Part shown: in pieces, positions 1 to 9,039 of the stretch
How the letters are laid out: every line of letters starts with the position of its first letter
Position numbering within the stretch: position 1 is the stretch's first letter
Source of the DNA: Gymnopilus junonius
Taxonomy: Eukaryota; Basidiomycota; Agaricomycetes; Agaricales; Galerinaceae
Reading direction: 5' to 3'
DNA: 22,964 bases
Assembly: GCA_015501075.1 (NCBI GenBank)
Contig: JADNYJ010000494.1
Location: 1-22,964 of the forward strand
The notes under the pieces: model-generated
The model's database searches: none
The model's input: the letters and a program-made list of their open reading frames with translations, nothing else
What the model was told of the DNA's origin: nothing
Made by a program: the position numbers and the translations under genes

Positions 1-547
1 TTATGCTCTTTAATTTGAGGAAATAATTGCTCATTATTTTTCAGTCAAGGATATGGTGATACGGGAAATGCTGCAAAAAAGCAGTCTAGTATGAAGAGTT
101 CTATCCCTTGTATGTTATTCAACGAGTGGTGTACCTCCTACATTCTGGCATTGCCCTCTTATATACTGGCTGTACTTACAAGTTAGTATGTCACTATTTG
201 ATACCATTAGTAATGGAAGACAAGAAAGTTGAAGCGTGTTCAAGTTTGGTACTAAGTATTTTTTTTTTTTTTTTTTTTTTTGGAATCAATAGATAACGTG
301 CTGCAAGTAAACTGGTACTAAGATGCACGAGTAGGCCGGTGGGCCTTCTTTGCTACTATTTACATGATTATGCTTAGTCTGTGTGCCGTATATAAGGCGT
401 AGGTAGTTGTATTGATGTAAAGCTGAAAGGTTTCGGAATTGTGAAGGGAGTGGTACAATGGTGCCATGCTGCGGTTGTTACTGCTTGGAATGGAAAGATA
501 AGGAAAGGGAAAAGAAGAGGAAGGAAGCGATGGGGGACTTAAGTTGT
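1..547. other. AT-rich flank without a supported gene
   Basis: I find no exon chain here on either strand. The one conspicuous feature is an uninterrupted run of 23 T residues at 259-281. The short motif GGTACTAAG recurs at about 248, 314 and 704. It could be the trailing sequence of a gene ending left of the window, but nothing visible supports that. Confidence 0.5.
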
Positions 548-848
548 TCAGAATTCCGAGCCGTCATCCGACTCCTCGACATCTGGTTCATCGGCAAATT
601 GGGGCGCATTTCGTTTGTTAATTGGGTGTCCGAGCAGAGTGAATGCTGCTGTAGGAATGTTGTTAGGGCCTGGATCCCTTCCTGTGTGCCCAGTATAGTT
701 GGTGGTACTAAGTACTTATACTTATATAAGCAGTACTTACAAATTGAAGTTACAATAGCCATCAGCTTAATGAATACGGCAGATATCTGTCTTGTTCTGC
801 TTCGGCAGGTGTCTCGGAGTAGGTAGAAAAGAAGTCCTTATAACATGT
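548..848 (-). CDS. Possible 3' end of an unidentified minus-strand gene
   Basis: Two segments on the minus strand join into a coding-like C terminus: 848-778, a 70-nt intron (777-708, GTATTC to TTAG), then 707-548 ending in TGA at 550-548. The peptide reads through SETPAEAEQDRYLP and NIPTAAFTLLGHPINKRN and ends in an acidic tail, EPDVEESDDGSEF. The composition (Pro/Ala/Glu, then an acidic tail) resembles a real protein end rather than a chance frame. I could not find a start codon or convincing upstream exons between 849 and 1011, where only short splice fragments exist, so the gene may be partial, broken or mis-modelled. I do not recognise the family. If real, it is divergent from the PAXX-like gene and would share its promoter. 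Confidence 0.3.
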
Positions 849-1011
849 CTACCAGGTACTTATGTACCTTGAACTTCTTTCTCTTACATATGGTCGAGGA
901 AAACTTAGAATTGAACTTTCAATTCTTATGTTCGCCTTACATAATGCGGTCGGCCTAATCAGTATTCATTGCTGCGCATCCTTTGAAGCTCCTTTGGCTT
1001 TAGCACTAGTC

Positions 1012-2078
1012 ATGCCTGACCTTCTGGCCAATTTCAATTGCTTGGACGAACTCACGCAAATCATTTACCAGAGCATCTACAAATTCGTGATCCTCTCCAC
1101 TGTCTCTGATTCTGCGTGGAACATTTATGTTGGTCTCAGTGGCTCGCAGGGAAGATGGTGGCACGGAGCCTGGACAAAAGACGACATCTATCGCATCTTT
1201 GTCCGTTCCTGTTCATTAATATGACATGATATTCATTACTCTCTCGAGTGCGCAGGGCCCTAAAGTGTCGGATATATTGCTAGAAGCTGCTGCAGAGAAG
1301 ATGGCAGACGCTTTCATACAAGGTGAAATGTGTATAAGTGATTGGAGCACTGAAAAGGACAGGAAGATTAAGGTATCTTGTGAAATCGCCGTCGTCTTTT
1401 ATATAAATGCCATTGTGCTTCGTTCTTCAGCTTACGCTTGGCCCTGCAGCCAAGAGACCCATGCATGTCAATCTACTCGAAATGTCCCCAGAGGACGCTG
1501 CTGCACATGCAACTAGTGTCTTTATCGATGTCTGTAAACCAATCTTCTCTTGACTCTACCTCATGTTCTTCTTCAGATAGCTTTACAAGCCCAATCACGA
1601 AAATGTCGACTATACCCTTCTTCTACGGACTACTCGTCGACCTTCCAAACATCGCGTGTAACCTTGCTGCCGAAACGAAAGGAGCCAGGTATGTTGCTGA
1701 ATCTCCTTCATAAGCTTAGTCCACCTTCCATGATTTTTCCAGAGTTAGGACTAGATGATGCGGACTTCAGCAAAGAGACGAAGGCTAAGGCCTCTGTTTT
1801 CACCATACCCGAATCTAGCATTAGCACCGATGTACAAGCTGCCCGGGATGAAATAAATTCGCTCAAGTCTCAATTGGAAAATGTGAAACGGAAAGGCACC
1901 CCCGCCAAAGGTAGCTTTCGATGCATTTCACATTTTCTGGTCACTGATGGCAATTTCTCCTCTGACAGGGCCTGTCGCTCCTCCTATTGCCCGACCTCAC
2001 AAAGGAGCTTCCCTCGCAAACCCTAACAAAAAGGCTCGAAAATTTCAGGCGATTGAATTTGAGAGTGACGATGAGTAA
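1012..2078 (+). CDS. PAXX: PAXX-like DNA end-joining factor (XRCC4/XLF superfamily)
   Basis: Six exons join in frame: 1012-1200, 1256-1372, 1431-1529, 1577-1688, 1743-1910 and 1969-2078 (introns of 47-58 nt), giving about 264 residues. Human PAXX has 204. The N-terminal part fits an XRCC4-type head: strand KFVIL, then AWNIYVGL, then WWHGAWTKDDI, followed by a helix and the strand pair MCISDW / KIKLTLG. A helix follows (EMSPEDAAAHATSVF, then IALQAQSRK), matching the PAXX stalk position. The C terminus has SLANP, a basic stretch KKARK, then IEF and an acidic end SDDE. This parallels the human PAXX tail (SLINP, lysines, VDF, acidic end), whose V and F contact Ku. A second predicted helix (EINSLKSQLENVKRK) precedes the tail. 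The start is uncertain: ATG 1012 is the only nearby in-frame ATG upstream of the conserved block, but an upstream exon is possible. The family call is mine by pattern; exons 2-6 are well supported. Confidence 0.65.
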
Positions 2079-3238
2079 CGTGCAATGCTATCACGAAAAA
2101 TATTGCGTCTGTGAGCAGGAGATACCCATCAGAAAATGAAAATTTGTCGCCCACGAGCATTGTTCTGTTCCTTTGGCTTTATTTTTATAGATGCCCCAAG
2201 TTCAGCGAGCTTTGACAAAATTGTGCAGCGCACAAGAAACTATTACCTAAATTTGGGGGATTGTTCAAAGGATTCGTACTTATCCCTTAGCGGCGAAAGT
2301 GTCAATACCCGACTCTATCTTTCTCAGCAAATACAATCCGTGCCAGTTGCCTCCTTTCGACTGCCAGGATCTGCGTGAAATCTGAGTTCACTGCTGAGGG
2401 GTAAAAGTAGAATATGTAATGCTGAAATCGAGATACTAAACTAAGAAGAATGGAAGGAAGTAATAAAATCTTAGCATGCTGCATAGTTTGAGGCGTGGAA
2501 AAACTCAGACCGACATTGGTGGGCGGGAGTCATGCTGAGGACATCTCGATCTTGGAAAAGCCGGGTGTCTGGTGGCTGGTGGCCGGTGTTTGGCAAAGCA
2601 GTGGGACCAAACATGCTGACAAATGCTCCGGTAGAAATCTGCCGTTTTACCGGCGCCTGACTGACCGAAGATTCATGCTTTGAACATTGCATTAAACAAA
2701 ATTGAGGACGTCTGGTTAAGTTCTGTTAAATGATTATTGAAGGGTAGTTTCTATAGAATTGCACTCTCAAGGGAGATAAATTCAATCAATAGCAGAAAAG
2801 AGTTATTGGCCATTTACTTTCTGAGTGCCGGAAACAGGCCTAATCATGTGCAAGCCTAAAGTCCAGGGCACTCTATCGCCTCTCTCTTCCCCTCTTCCAC
2901 AATCCTTCTGAGGAGTATCTGCTCTCATCACAAATCCGGTCACTGTTCTTGTCTTCTATCTCACCCGGAGCTTTTTTTCCCGTCTCTTTTTGACATTTAT
3001 CTATGAAAAGGTCAAAATGTATTCATTGGTACATTGAATTTAACTATCTATCAACCTATAAACAACAGCAGGCAATTCTAGTCCTCTGCTGTTGTGGGGA
3101 TAAGACTCAGAAAGACCTTCCGAGCTCATAAAAACGCGTTGAGTTCCTCAGTGGATTCCGCGGCTTGAAGGGCATGTCACATGTTGACCGTCTAATCCAA
3201 ACACGGCCAATTTTGGCAATCTCCGCTTGGTGATGAAA
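2079..3238. other. Intergenic region with an old repeat fragment
   Basis: No exon chain is visible. The segment around 2540-2590 on the minus strand carries a sequence that recurs, in the opposite orientation, as the host site of the inverted-repeat element at 3456-4261 (core CCACCAGACA, then CCGGCTTTTCCAA). The rest (2079-2490 and 2700-3238) has no structure that I can name. Confidence 0.6.
2540..2600 (-). repeat. Uninterrupted copy of the repeat that hosts the element
   Basis: Read on the minus strand, this segment contains GGCCACCAGCCACCAGACA, then CCCGGCTTTTCCAA, and further out a GCATGACT motif. The flanks of the element at 3456-4261, joined across one target copy, read similarly: CAGCCAGCCACCAGACATC then CGGCTTTTCCAAA, and further out TCATGCT. 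The two loci are inverted relative to each other, and only this one lacks the insertion. Confidence 0.55.
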
Positions 3239-3247
3239 AGACCTCCT

Positions 3248-3294
3248 GCCGCCTGATGAGTCTTTACAGACGAAACGTTGGTCTACGTCGCGGC
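3248..3294 (+). ncRNA. Type I hammerhead self-cleaving ribozyme
   Basis: Every conserved hammerhead core position is present in order. CUGAUGA lies at 3253-3259. Stem II is 3260-3263 paired with 3268-3271 (GUCU/AGAC) with a UUAC loop. GAAA lies at 3272-3275. Stem III is 3275-3278 paired with 3285-3288, including the required A15.1-U16.1 pair, with a six-base loop. The cleavage triplet GUC is 3287-3289. Stem I is 3248-3252 paired with 3290-3294 (GCCGC/GCGGC, five perfect pairs) and is the open helix, so this is type I. An outer extension AGA (3239-3241) with UCU (3298-3300) would leave an internal loop in stem I, where natural hammerheads make contacts with loop II. Cleavage is predicted after C3289. 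Motifs of this kind usually belong to retroelements, but no reverse transcriptase is encoded nearby. Activity is inferred. Confidence 0.85.
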
Positions 3295-3446
3295 CACTCT
3301 CGTTATAAGATCCCTAGAACCCTGCTCGTCAGCTCGAATGTCGATGTCGAACACTGATGGAAGTCGAAGGAGGATGAAGAGGAAGACGTGGCAGAGCCGC
3401 GGTGACGGTGGCTTGGCGTGCCGAACAGCCGCCGGACAGCCAGCCA

Positions 3447-3455
3447 CCAGACATC
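3447..3455. repeat. Left target-site duplication of the inverted-repeat element
   Basis: CCAGACATC abuts the left inverted repeat and is repeated exactly at the right end of the element. Confidence 0.75.
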
Positions 3456-4261
3456 CAGGCTCCTAAAACCAGCCTCTAGTATCGCTCGCAAGAGCTTCAC
3501 CTGAGAGCGGGACGCAGTGTTGCATCAGAGAAATACAAATATTTTGACATACAAACAAATGTACAAACAAACCTAAGAGCTCAAGCTCGCGATATAGAGG
3601 CTGGCATTTTATAGATTCACGTGATCTGCGTGGGCAACCGTCTTGTGGGCTGTTAATCCAATAATTCTTTCAAGTACTTATTAAGTTCCTTCCCCGTATT
3701 TATGCAAATTAGGTGTGAGTTTTCTTTAATAATGTGTCTACCATTACTGGTTACCATAATTCTAGTGTGAATGAGCAGGAGAGCCATATTTTTGCATACA
3801 ATTAGGTGAACCCATTCACTTGCACTCATTACAATTTACAATAACACCATGGGAAGGTTACCTTTGCGTGTTTCTCACTTATTCAAGTGGCGTAATTCCT
3901 AATTGTGCCAATTGTATTTATCTTTAACTGTTTGAACATGCGGCATGGCTAAATCGACATGAGGAAAGGGGTTTACCTCCTAATTGTAGTGGACAAGGGG
4001 GGAAATTCAGCAGTTCCAAATTGGGCGTGGTTCTGGTGACGCGCCTGCGCGTCACACTGTAAAAACAGCCTTGACATTGCTCACGCAGATCACGTGAATC
4101 TATAAAATGCCAGCCTCTATATCGCGAGCTTGAGCCTTGAGCCCTTAGCTTTGTTTGTACATCAAAATATTTGACCGTGTTTGCTCTCTGATGAAACACA
4201 TGTGTCCCGCTCTCAGATGAAGCTCTTGCGAGCGATACTAGAGGCTGGTTTTAGGAGCCTG
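3456..4261. mobile_element. Non-autonomous Mutator-like (MITE/MULE-type) element
   Basis: The left arm (about 3456-3654) and right arm (about 4064-4261) are long, imperfect inverted repeats of roughly 198 bp. Both ends start CAGGCTCCTAAAACCAGCC when read inwards, and both contain ATTTTATAGATTCACGTGAT. The element is flanked by a perfect 9-bp direct repeat, CCAGACATC (3447-3455 and 4262-4270). Long terminal inverted repeats with a 9-11 bp duplication are the usual pattern of Mutator-like transposons. The interior (about 3655-4063) is AT-rich with no coding potential, so any transposase must come from elsewhere. The family assignment is inference; the inverted arms and target duplication are seen directly. 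Confidence 0.75.
4036..4055. repeat. Near-perfect GC-rich palindrome inside the element
   Basis: GTGACGCGC and GCGCGTCAC form a 9-bp inverted repeat around a 2-bp centre, in an otherwise AT-rich interior just inside the right arm. It could be a protein-binding site or a DNA hairpin; function is unknown. Confidence 0.6.
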
Positions 4262-4270
4262 CCAGACATC
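4262..4270. repeat. Right target-site duplication of the inverted-repeat element
   Basis: This is an exact copy of CCAGACATC immediately outside the right inverted repeat. Removing the element and one copy restores a site resembling the uninterrupted repeat near 2540-2590. Confidence 0.75.
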
Positions 4271-4530
4271 CGGCTTTTCCAAATCTGAGATTTTCTGGTC
4301 ATGCTAATGTTCATGATCATTGATCAATGTTCATTAACGTTCATTTCGAACTAGTAGCCAACTAGTAGCATTGAAGTTCTATCACACACGTGACATATAG
4401 TCTGATTCAGAAATCAGCGCGTCATTGCATCATCTTGCTCAGCGGTCACGCCAACTGCTTCTTTCAGTGATGAACATCACCACTGGGTGGACTATGTTCA
4501 AGTTGGTACCTTTGAAGTTATACCATCGTC
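4271..4530. promoter_or_regulatory. Upstream region of the permease gene
   Basis: This AT-rich stretch lies between the inverted-repeat element and the permease start. It has a cluster of short direct and inverted repeats, TTCATGATCATTGATCAATG and two copies of ACTAGTAGC, near 4309-4370. No gene is seen. It presumably holds the permease promoter, now limited on its upstream side by the transposon. Confidence 0.4.
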
Positions 4531-6730
4531 ATGAATACATCATCGTCGCACAAAATTTTGGAACCTCTTTCTCCGCCTGTCGATTATGGATCTACGCAAC
4601 AGGAGATTACGAGTTCCAATTCGGTTTCTCGCAGACATAGCACACTACAGCGGGGTTTATCAGCGCGTCAAGTTCAGATGATTGCCATCGCCGGAACGAT
4701 AGGAACAGGCCTCTTCCTTGGAACAGGTCGCTCTCTTGCTCAAGGGGGTCCTGCGAGCATGCTCATCTGCTACAGCATCGTTGGGTTCATAGTTTACATT
4801 ACCCTTCTACTACTGGGTGAAATGGCCACTCAGTATCCAGTTGCAGGATCTTTCAATGCCTACGCTACTCGATTCTTTTCTCCGGCATATGGGTTTGCAT
4901 TGGCATGGAACTATTGGTTCAACGACGCTGTTTCTGTTGCTTCCGATCTCACTGCCGCCCAGCTTGTCCTCCAGTTCTGGTCGGTAAAGCATCCCTGGAT
5001 AGTCAGTATCGTCTTTTGGGTTTTCCTTGTGGGCGTAAATTCATTACAAGTGAGGGGTTATGGCGAATTAGGTATGGTTTCTATGAAGCTCTAGCTGGTT
5101 ACTAAATGTTAATGGGTTCTCCAGAATATTGGCTATCTTCTCTCAAGGTCGTTACTGTTGTTGCCTTCATAGTTGCTGGGCTCCTTGTGGATGTTGGTGT
5201 AAATTCCGAGCATCGCTTCATTGGTTTCAATAACTGGAGAATTCCTGGTGCACCCTTCGTTGGAGGGTTTGGTGGATTTGCTAGAGTTTTCGTAACGGCA
5301 AGCTTCGCATGTATGTTGTCAGCTGAGATTTCGACATGCGTGCTGACTTCCTGATGGACTATCAGTTGGAGGGACAGAAAGCCTTGGTATAACCGCAGGC
5401 GAGACCAAGAATCCTTCCAAGAACATGCCCAGGGTCGTCAATCTCGTCTTTTGGAGGTGCAGTTCCATAGCAATGAAACTCTGATTAAGACTGATCAATG
5501 CACAGAATTATGATTTTTTACATACTAACCGTTTTTATGATTGGACTCAATGGTAGCCAACTCTTTTTCTCAAGGATACAGCACAATTGACGTCTTCACA
5601 GTACCTTGGATTATCCCAATCTATCCAATAGAAGCACGGCGACATCGCCTTTTACAATTGTTTTCGTTGCGGCTGGATCGTGTAAATTTTGATTTGGTGC
5701 ATCTCTTGGAAACTAATTCACCAATGCTTTTCTAGCCACGGCTGCTTCCTTCATGAACACAGTGATTCTCACTTCTGTTTTATCCGCAGGGAATCATGCC
5801 TTATTTGCCGGAACGAGAGTTCTTTATGGTGAGGGCATTTTGAGCCGCATTCCGCTACGGATCTGAATTGCTGCTTGAAAGGCCTTTCCGTGACCAATCC
5901 TCCTCAAGCACCGAAAATATTCTCTTGGACTTCTACCTCTGGCACTCCGATTCCAGCTCTTCTTATGACCAGTAGCATCAGCGGTCTTTGCTTTCTCAGT
6001 AGTTTCATAGGAAGCGGGGAGCTATGGGGCTGGCTTCAAAACATTGTTGGTGTTTCTAACCAAGTATGTTTCTTACTCAGTATCATAAGATCCTCCTCAT
6101 GTAGTTTTCAGATCGCCTGGCTCTCCATAGGTCTGTCCAGCTGGAGGTTTCGAAAAGCTTGGCTCAAGCAAGGCCGCTCCATACAAGAATTGAAATTTCG
6201 AGCTTCATGGACCTGGCCCTGGGGTCCACATTTTGTGGTTAGTAGCCAAAGTTGTATTCTTGTCGGATTCATTTTTAATAGGGGACTAGGTGGTATCAGT
6301 CACTTTTCTCATCTTAGGTAAGTAAGCATGGTCCTACCACTAGTCCTCAGGCTCAAAAGAGAAAAAAGTCCAAGGATGGTCATCGCTGTTTCCAGCATTT
6401 TCTGCCGTTGACTTCGTTTCATTTTACATCGAGCTTCCGATCATGGCCATCATGTTTTCAGCTTGGATAATCTTCAGAAGGTCAAGGTCTCAATTTGAGA
6501 TACAAGCAAATTCGATTTCCAGCGAGATTCAGCAATCGGGATCTCAAAGCAGAGTCACTAACGCCAAGAAGATACCTCATTTGCATGACCTCGTAGATAT
6601 CTCTACAGTTAATCTGTATCAAGACGAATACGTCGAATCTGTGGCTACAGTCGATGTTGAGGATGTAATGAAGAAAAGAATAGATGGGAAATTGGGTATT
6701 CTTTGGAGAATATACTATTTCTTAGTATAA
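4531..6730 (+). CDS. Amino-acid permease (APC superfamily, YAT type), one frameshift
   Basis: Ten exons encode a plasma-membrane amino-acid/proton symporter of about 578 residues with 12 predicted helices: 4531-5071, 5125-5310, 5366-5456, 5506-5552, 5602-5681, 5736-5828, 5882-6063, 6112-6237, 6290-6317 and 6369-6730. The N-terminal tail is polar. Helix 1 carries the family signature IAGTIGTGLFLGTG, then GEMATQYPVAGSFNAYA. Later blocks are GGTESLGITAGETKNP, SAGNHALFAGTRVLYG, SFIGSGELWGWLQN and DFVSFYIELPIMAIM, and it ends near LWRIYYFLV. The exons sum to 1736 nt, one short of a multiple of three. The break is at GG 5608-5609 in exon 5: after it the homologous reading (DYPNLSNRSTATSPFTIVF) lies in another frame, and one extra G would repair it. 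All other junctions are in phase, so a consensus error or a recent mutation is more likely than old decay. The substrate cannot be told from sequence. Confidence 0.85.
5608..5609 (+). other. Apparent 1-bp deletion in the permease
   Basis: The frame before is ...GLN-VPW and after is DYPNLSN; the two connect only if this G2 run is G3. No alternative splice site near 5553-5601 resolves it. Confidence 0.7.
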
Positions 6731-6883
6731 TTGCAGTCTTTTCTTACTATAAAGATGGGAAGCACAGGAAAGCAATCTGCTCCGCATACATAGTGGCTGT
6801 GCCCGAGCTGTGCATACACTTCCACTCACCGTCCATTAAGTAGTATGTCAATTTGACAAACCCTTTTCCAAGGGACAACATCA

Positions 6884-8727
6884 ATGACGACCATTGACCA
6901 CGACCTTCCTTATGCAAATGTCCCAGAGTCAACCATCGCGCATCGTTTTCCGCAACCTTCGCAGTTTATTTCTAAAGACCGTAACTCGAGCCAAAGCATA
7001 AGTGGCCATGGGAGCGTCACCAGCCGCCGAAAGTCGAGGTCTAGTCGGGATATAGGGAGCTCATTTCATGCAGAGGTAGAGCGCGGACTTGAAAAACTTC
7101 AGGCACAGTTGCAGCAAGAGAAACGTCGTTCTGAAATTGCAGAGAAGCGTGCAGAAGACGCTGAAAGAAAACTTGACGAACTGACTGCCCATCTGAAGGT
7201 CATCAACGATGCTAGACTTGAGGCATTGCGAGAAGCAGGTAGAGCTAATGAGGAACTCAAGTTAGTTTTGGAACCTCCTACCGATGCTTGAATTCTGATG
7301 TCTTCAGACTCTATCGCATCCAGCTCGACACTGCGCAGAGGGAGATATACAGAGCACAAGACGTCATCGGCATTGTTGATAAACAGAGACTCGTTGCTGA
7401 GAAAGACGCTGCAAAGAGTAGAACAAGAGCACGCGAATTGAATGAAAGACTGTTAATGGAATCTGCCAAGAACGAAGCGTATCAATTAGGCCTACAGGAG
7501 GGTCTCAACCGAGGTAGAGAGTTGGCTTTTGTAAGACCAGGCTTTGCTCCAAACGCCGGAGAAGGCGAAAATGGACCTCCAGCACAAGGCCATTATAATC
7601 CAGGAGAAAGTCCATCACTTTCTTCACAGAATGACGACTCCGAGTACCCCACAAGACCCAGATCCATTGTTAGTGGATATACAAGGTCTCTCAGCATGCG
7701 ACCCGATGCATCTCCTACTTCAGCTCTTAACTCTCTGCCACCGGTGCTTGCTTTACCTACTCATGATGCGACAGAACAACAGGATGAATCCCTGGCGCCA
7801 ATTCCGGGACCTTCCAACCCTCCTACGGAGCTTACTAGTGTACATCCTAGCATGCATCCATCCCAAGATATTAGACCATCCAGCCTACGCAATGTATCTC
7901 ACACTCCGAAGATTAACAGCGCATTTATCCCTCCCGACAATTTCATTCCGTCCTTAGATGCTGACAATAGGATCCGAATCCCTCCTCCGTTTGAATTTCA
8001 CCGGACCTCAACTCCAGAGCGTCAGCCATCGCCTCAACTGCCCGTCCTATCTGACATCAATCAAGAACCCATTCCGATCCCCCCTCGATCAAATATCCCG
8101 GGCCAGCGTAAAGGATACCATCATGCACGAAATTCTTCGTCTGATTCTAATTCTTCCTCGTTATCTCAGCTTGAGCTCATTAACAGTACTGACTTCTTCG
8201 GTGGTCTGCGTACTCCTATGACTATGATTCCAGAGGTCAACAGTGCTTATACCAGCAGCCCAAACCCCCATTCAGAGGACGGACACGGAGAACGAGCAGA
8301 TCATACTGCAAACAGCCATTTTTCTGCGGTGAGTTTCAACTAAACTTGAAGTGGCCGACAATGACATTTGGAAGTACAGAGCAAAAATATGTATCAGAGT
8401 CCGCAAACATCGTCCATAAGAATGCCAGCAGATAACAAAAGCCATCGAAGATCTCGTCCAAGATCTTGGATGAATCAACAACGAACTTCTGAAGTATCAA
8501 GTCTAGCTACTCCGCCAGATATCAGTATACAACCTCCTGTAGGTTATTTCATGGTATTGACAGCATGTAATAATAAACTGACGGCAGCATTCTAGTCTCA
8601 GCCTGTATCTAGTCGCGGGGACTCCTCGCATGGCGATTCTCGTGCCGGCAGTAGCCCCTCAACGGCTCATCGAGCCAGTAGTTTATCTCCTGTTCATGAA
8701 GATCCATCAAAGACCCCGTATTCGTGA
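6884..8727 (+). CDS. Coiled-coil, Ser/Pro-rich fungal protein of unknown function
   Basis: Four exons (6884-7260, 7308-8328, 8380-8538 and 8596-8727) give 562 residues in phase with no correction. The first 60 residues are polar and disordered. Residues about 60-195 form a long coiled coil rich in Glu, Lys, Arg and Ala (for example RRSEIAEKRAEDAERK and RARELNERLLMES), ending in GLQEGLNRGRELAF. The remainder is a long disordered tail rich in Ser, Pro and Asn with repeated SSS/PSP runs and basic-serine patches (RRSRPRSW), plausible phosphorylation sites. I do not recognise a named family; a cytoskeletal or scaffold role would only be a guess from the coiled coil. It follows the permease on the same strand after 153 bp. 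The terminator used here may not be the real one: coding-like exons lie downstream at 8801-8870 and 8919-8941 (separate entry). Confidence 0.75.
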
Positions 8728-8800
8728 ATACCAAAAGACTTCAGAGATGCCTCGCCTCATGATTTCCATTACTTTATCCACATTCCTAATTTCGTTATAG

Positions 8801-8941
8801 CATGCAACGGAAGTTGAGTTTGCAAGCCACAGCCAAAAGGACAAGGATGGTACTATCTCATCCTTTATTGGTGAGCTTGAGACCTCAGAGACCTTGACAA
8901 CACCTTTCTTTCACTCAGCTGGCTGGGGGCCATACCGTTGA
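8801..8941 (+). CDS. Possible alternative terminal exons of the coiled-coil gene
   Basis: 8801-8870 follows a good acceptor (TTATAG) and reads HATEVEFASHSQKDKDGTIS. A canonical 48-nt intron (8871-8918, GTGAGC to TCAG) joins it to AGWGPYR and a stop at 8939-8941. The frame connects to exon 4 of the upstream gene if that exon ends at 8691 (donor GTTCAT, weak), replacing its last 12 residues. Donors nearer the annotated stop give a different, less protein-like frame. The peptide looks more conserved in style than the serine tail it would follow. Confidence 0.4.
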   Translation, partial: HATEVEFASHSQKDKDGTISSFIGELETSETLTTPFFHSAGWGPYR

Positions 8942-9039
8942 ACATTGTCAATCTAATTTATGGAGTCGTAGTGGGGTAGAAAAACTATAGAGTCGAAGTA
9001 TCACTTCCCTAGTCAATGTTCATTTCCGCACCCATGCGA

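Noticed and set aside
458..826. Plus-strand open frame of 122 codons
   Set aside because: Its composition is unlike protein (Cys- and Lys-rich runs), and it lies antisense to the more convincing minus-strand C terminus.
2471..2692. Overlapping open frames on both strands near 2500-2690
   Set aside because: They fall in repeat sequence with no splice-connected exons and no recognisable domain.
4188..4200. Second CUGAUGA-like string (CTGATGAAACAC) as another hammerhead
   Set aside because: It lacks stem II and a separate GAAA, and has no pairing partners; it is part of the right inverted repeat.
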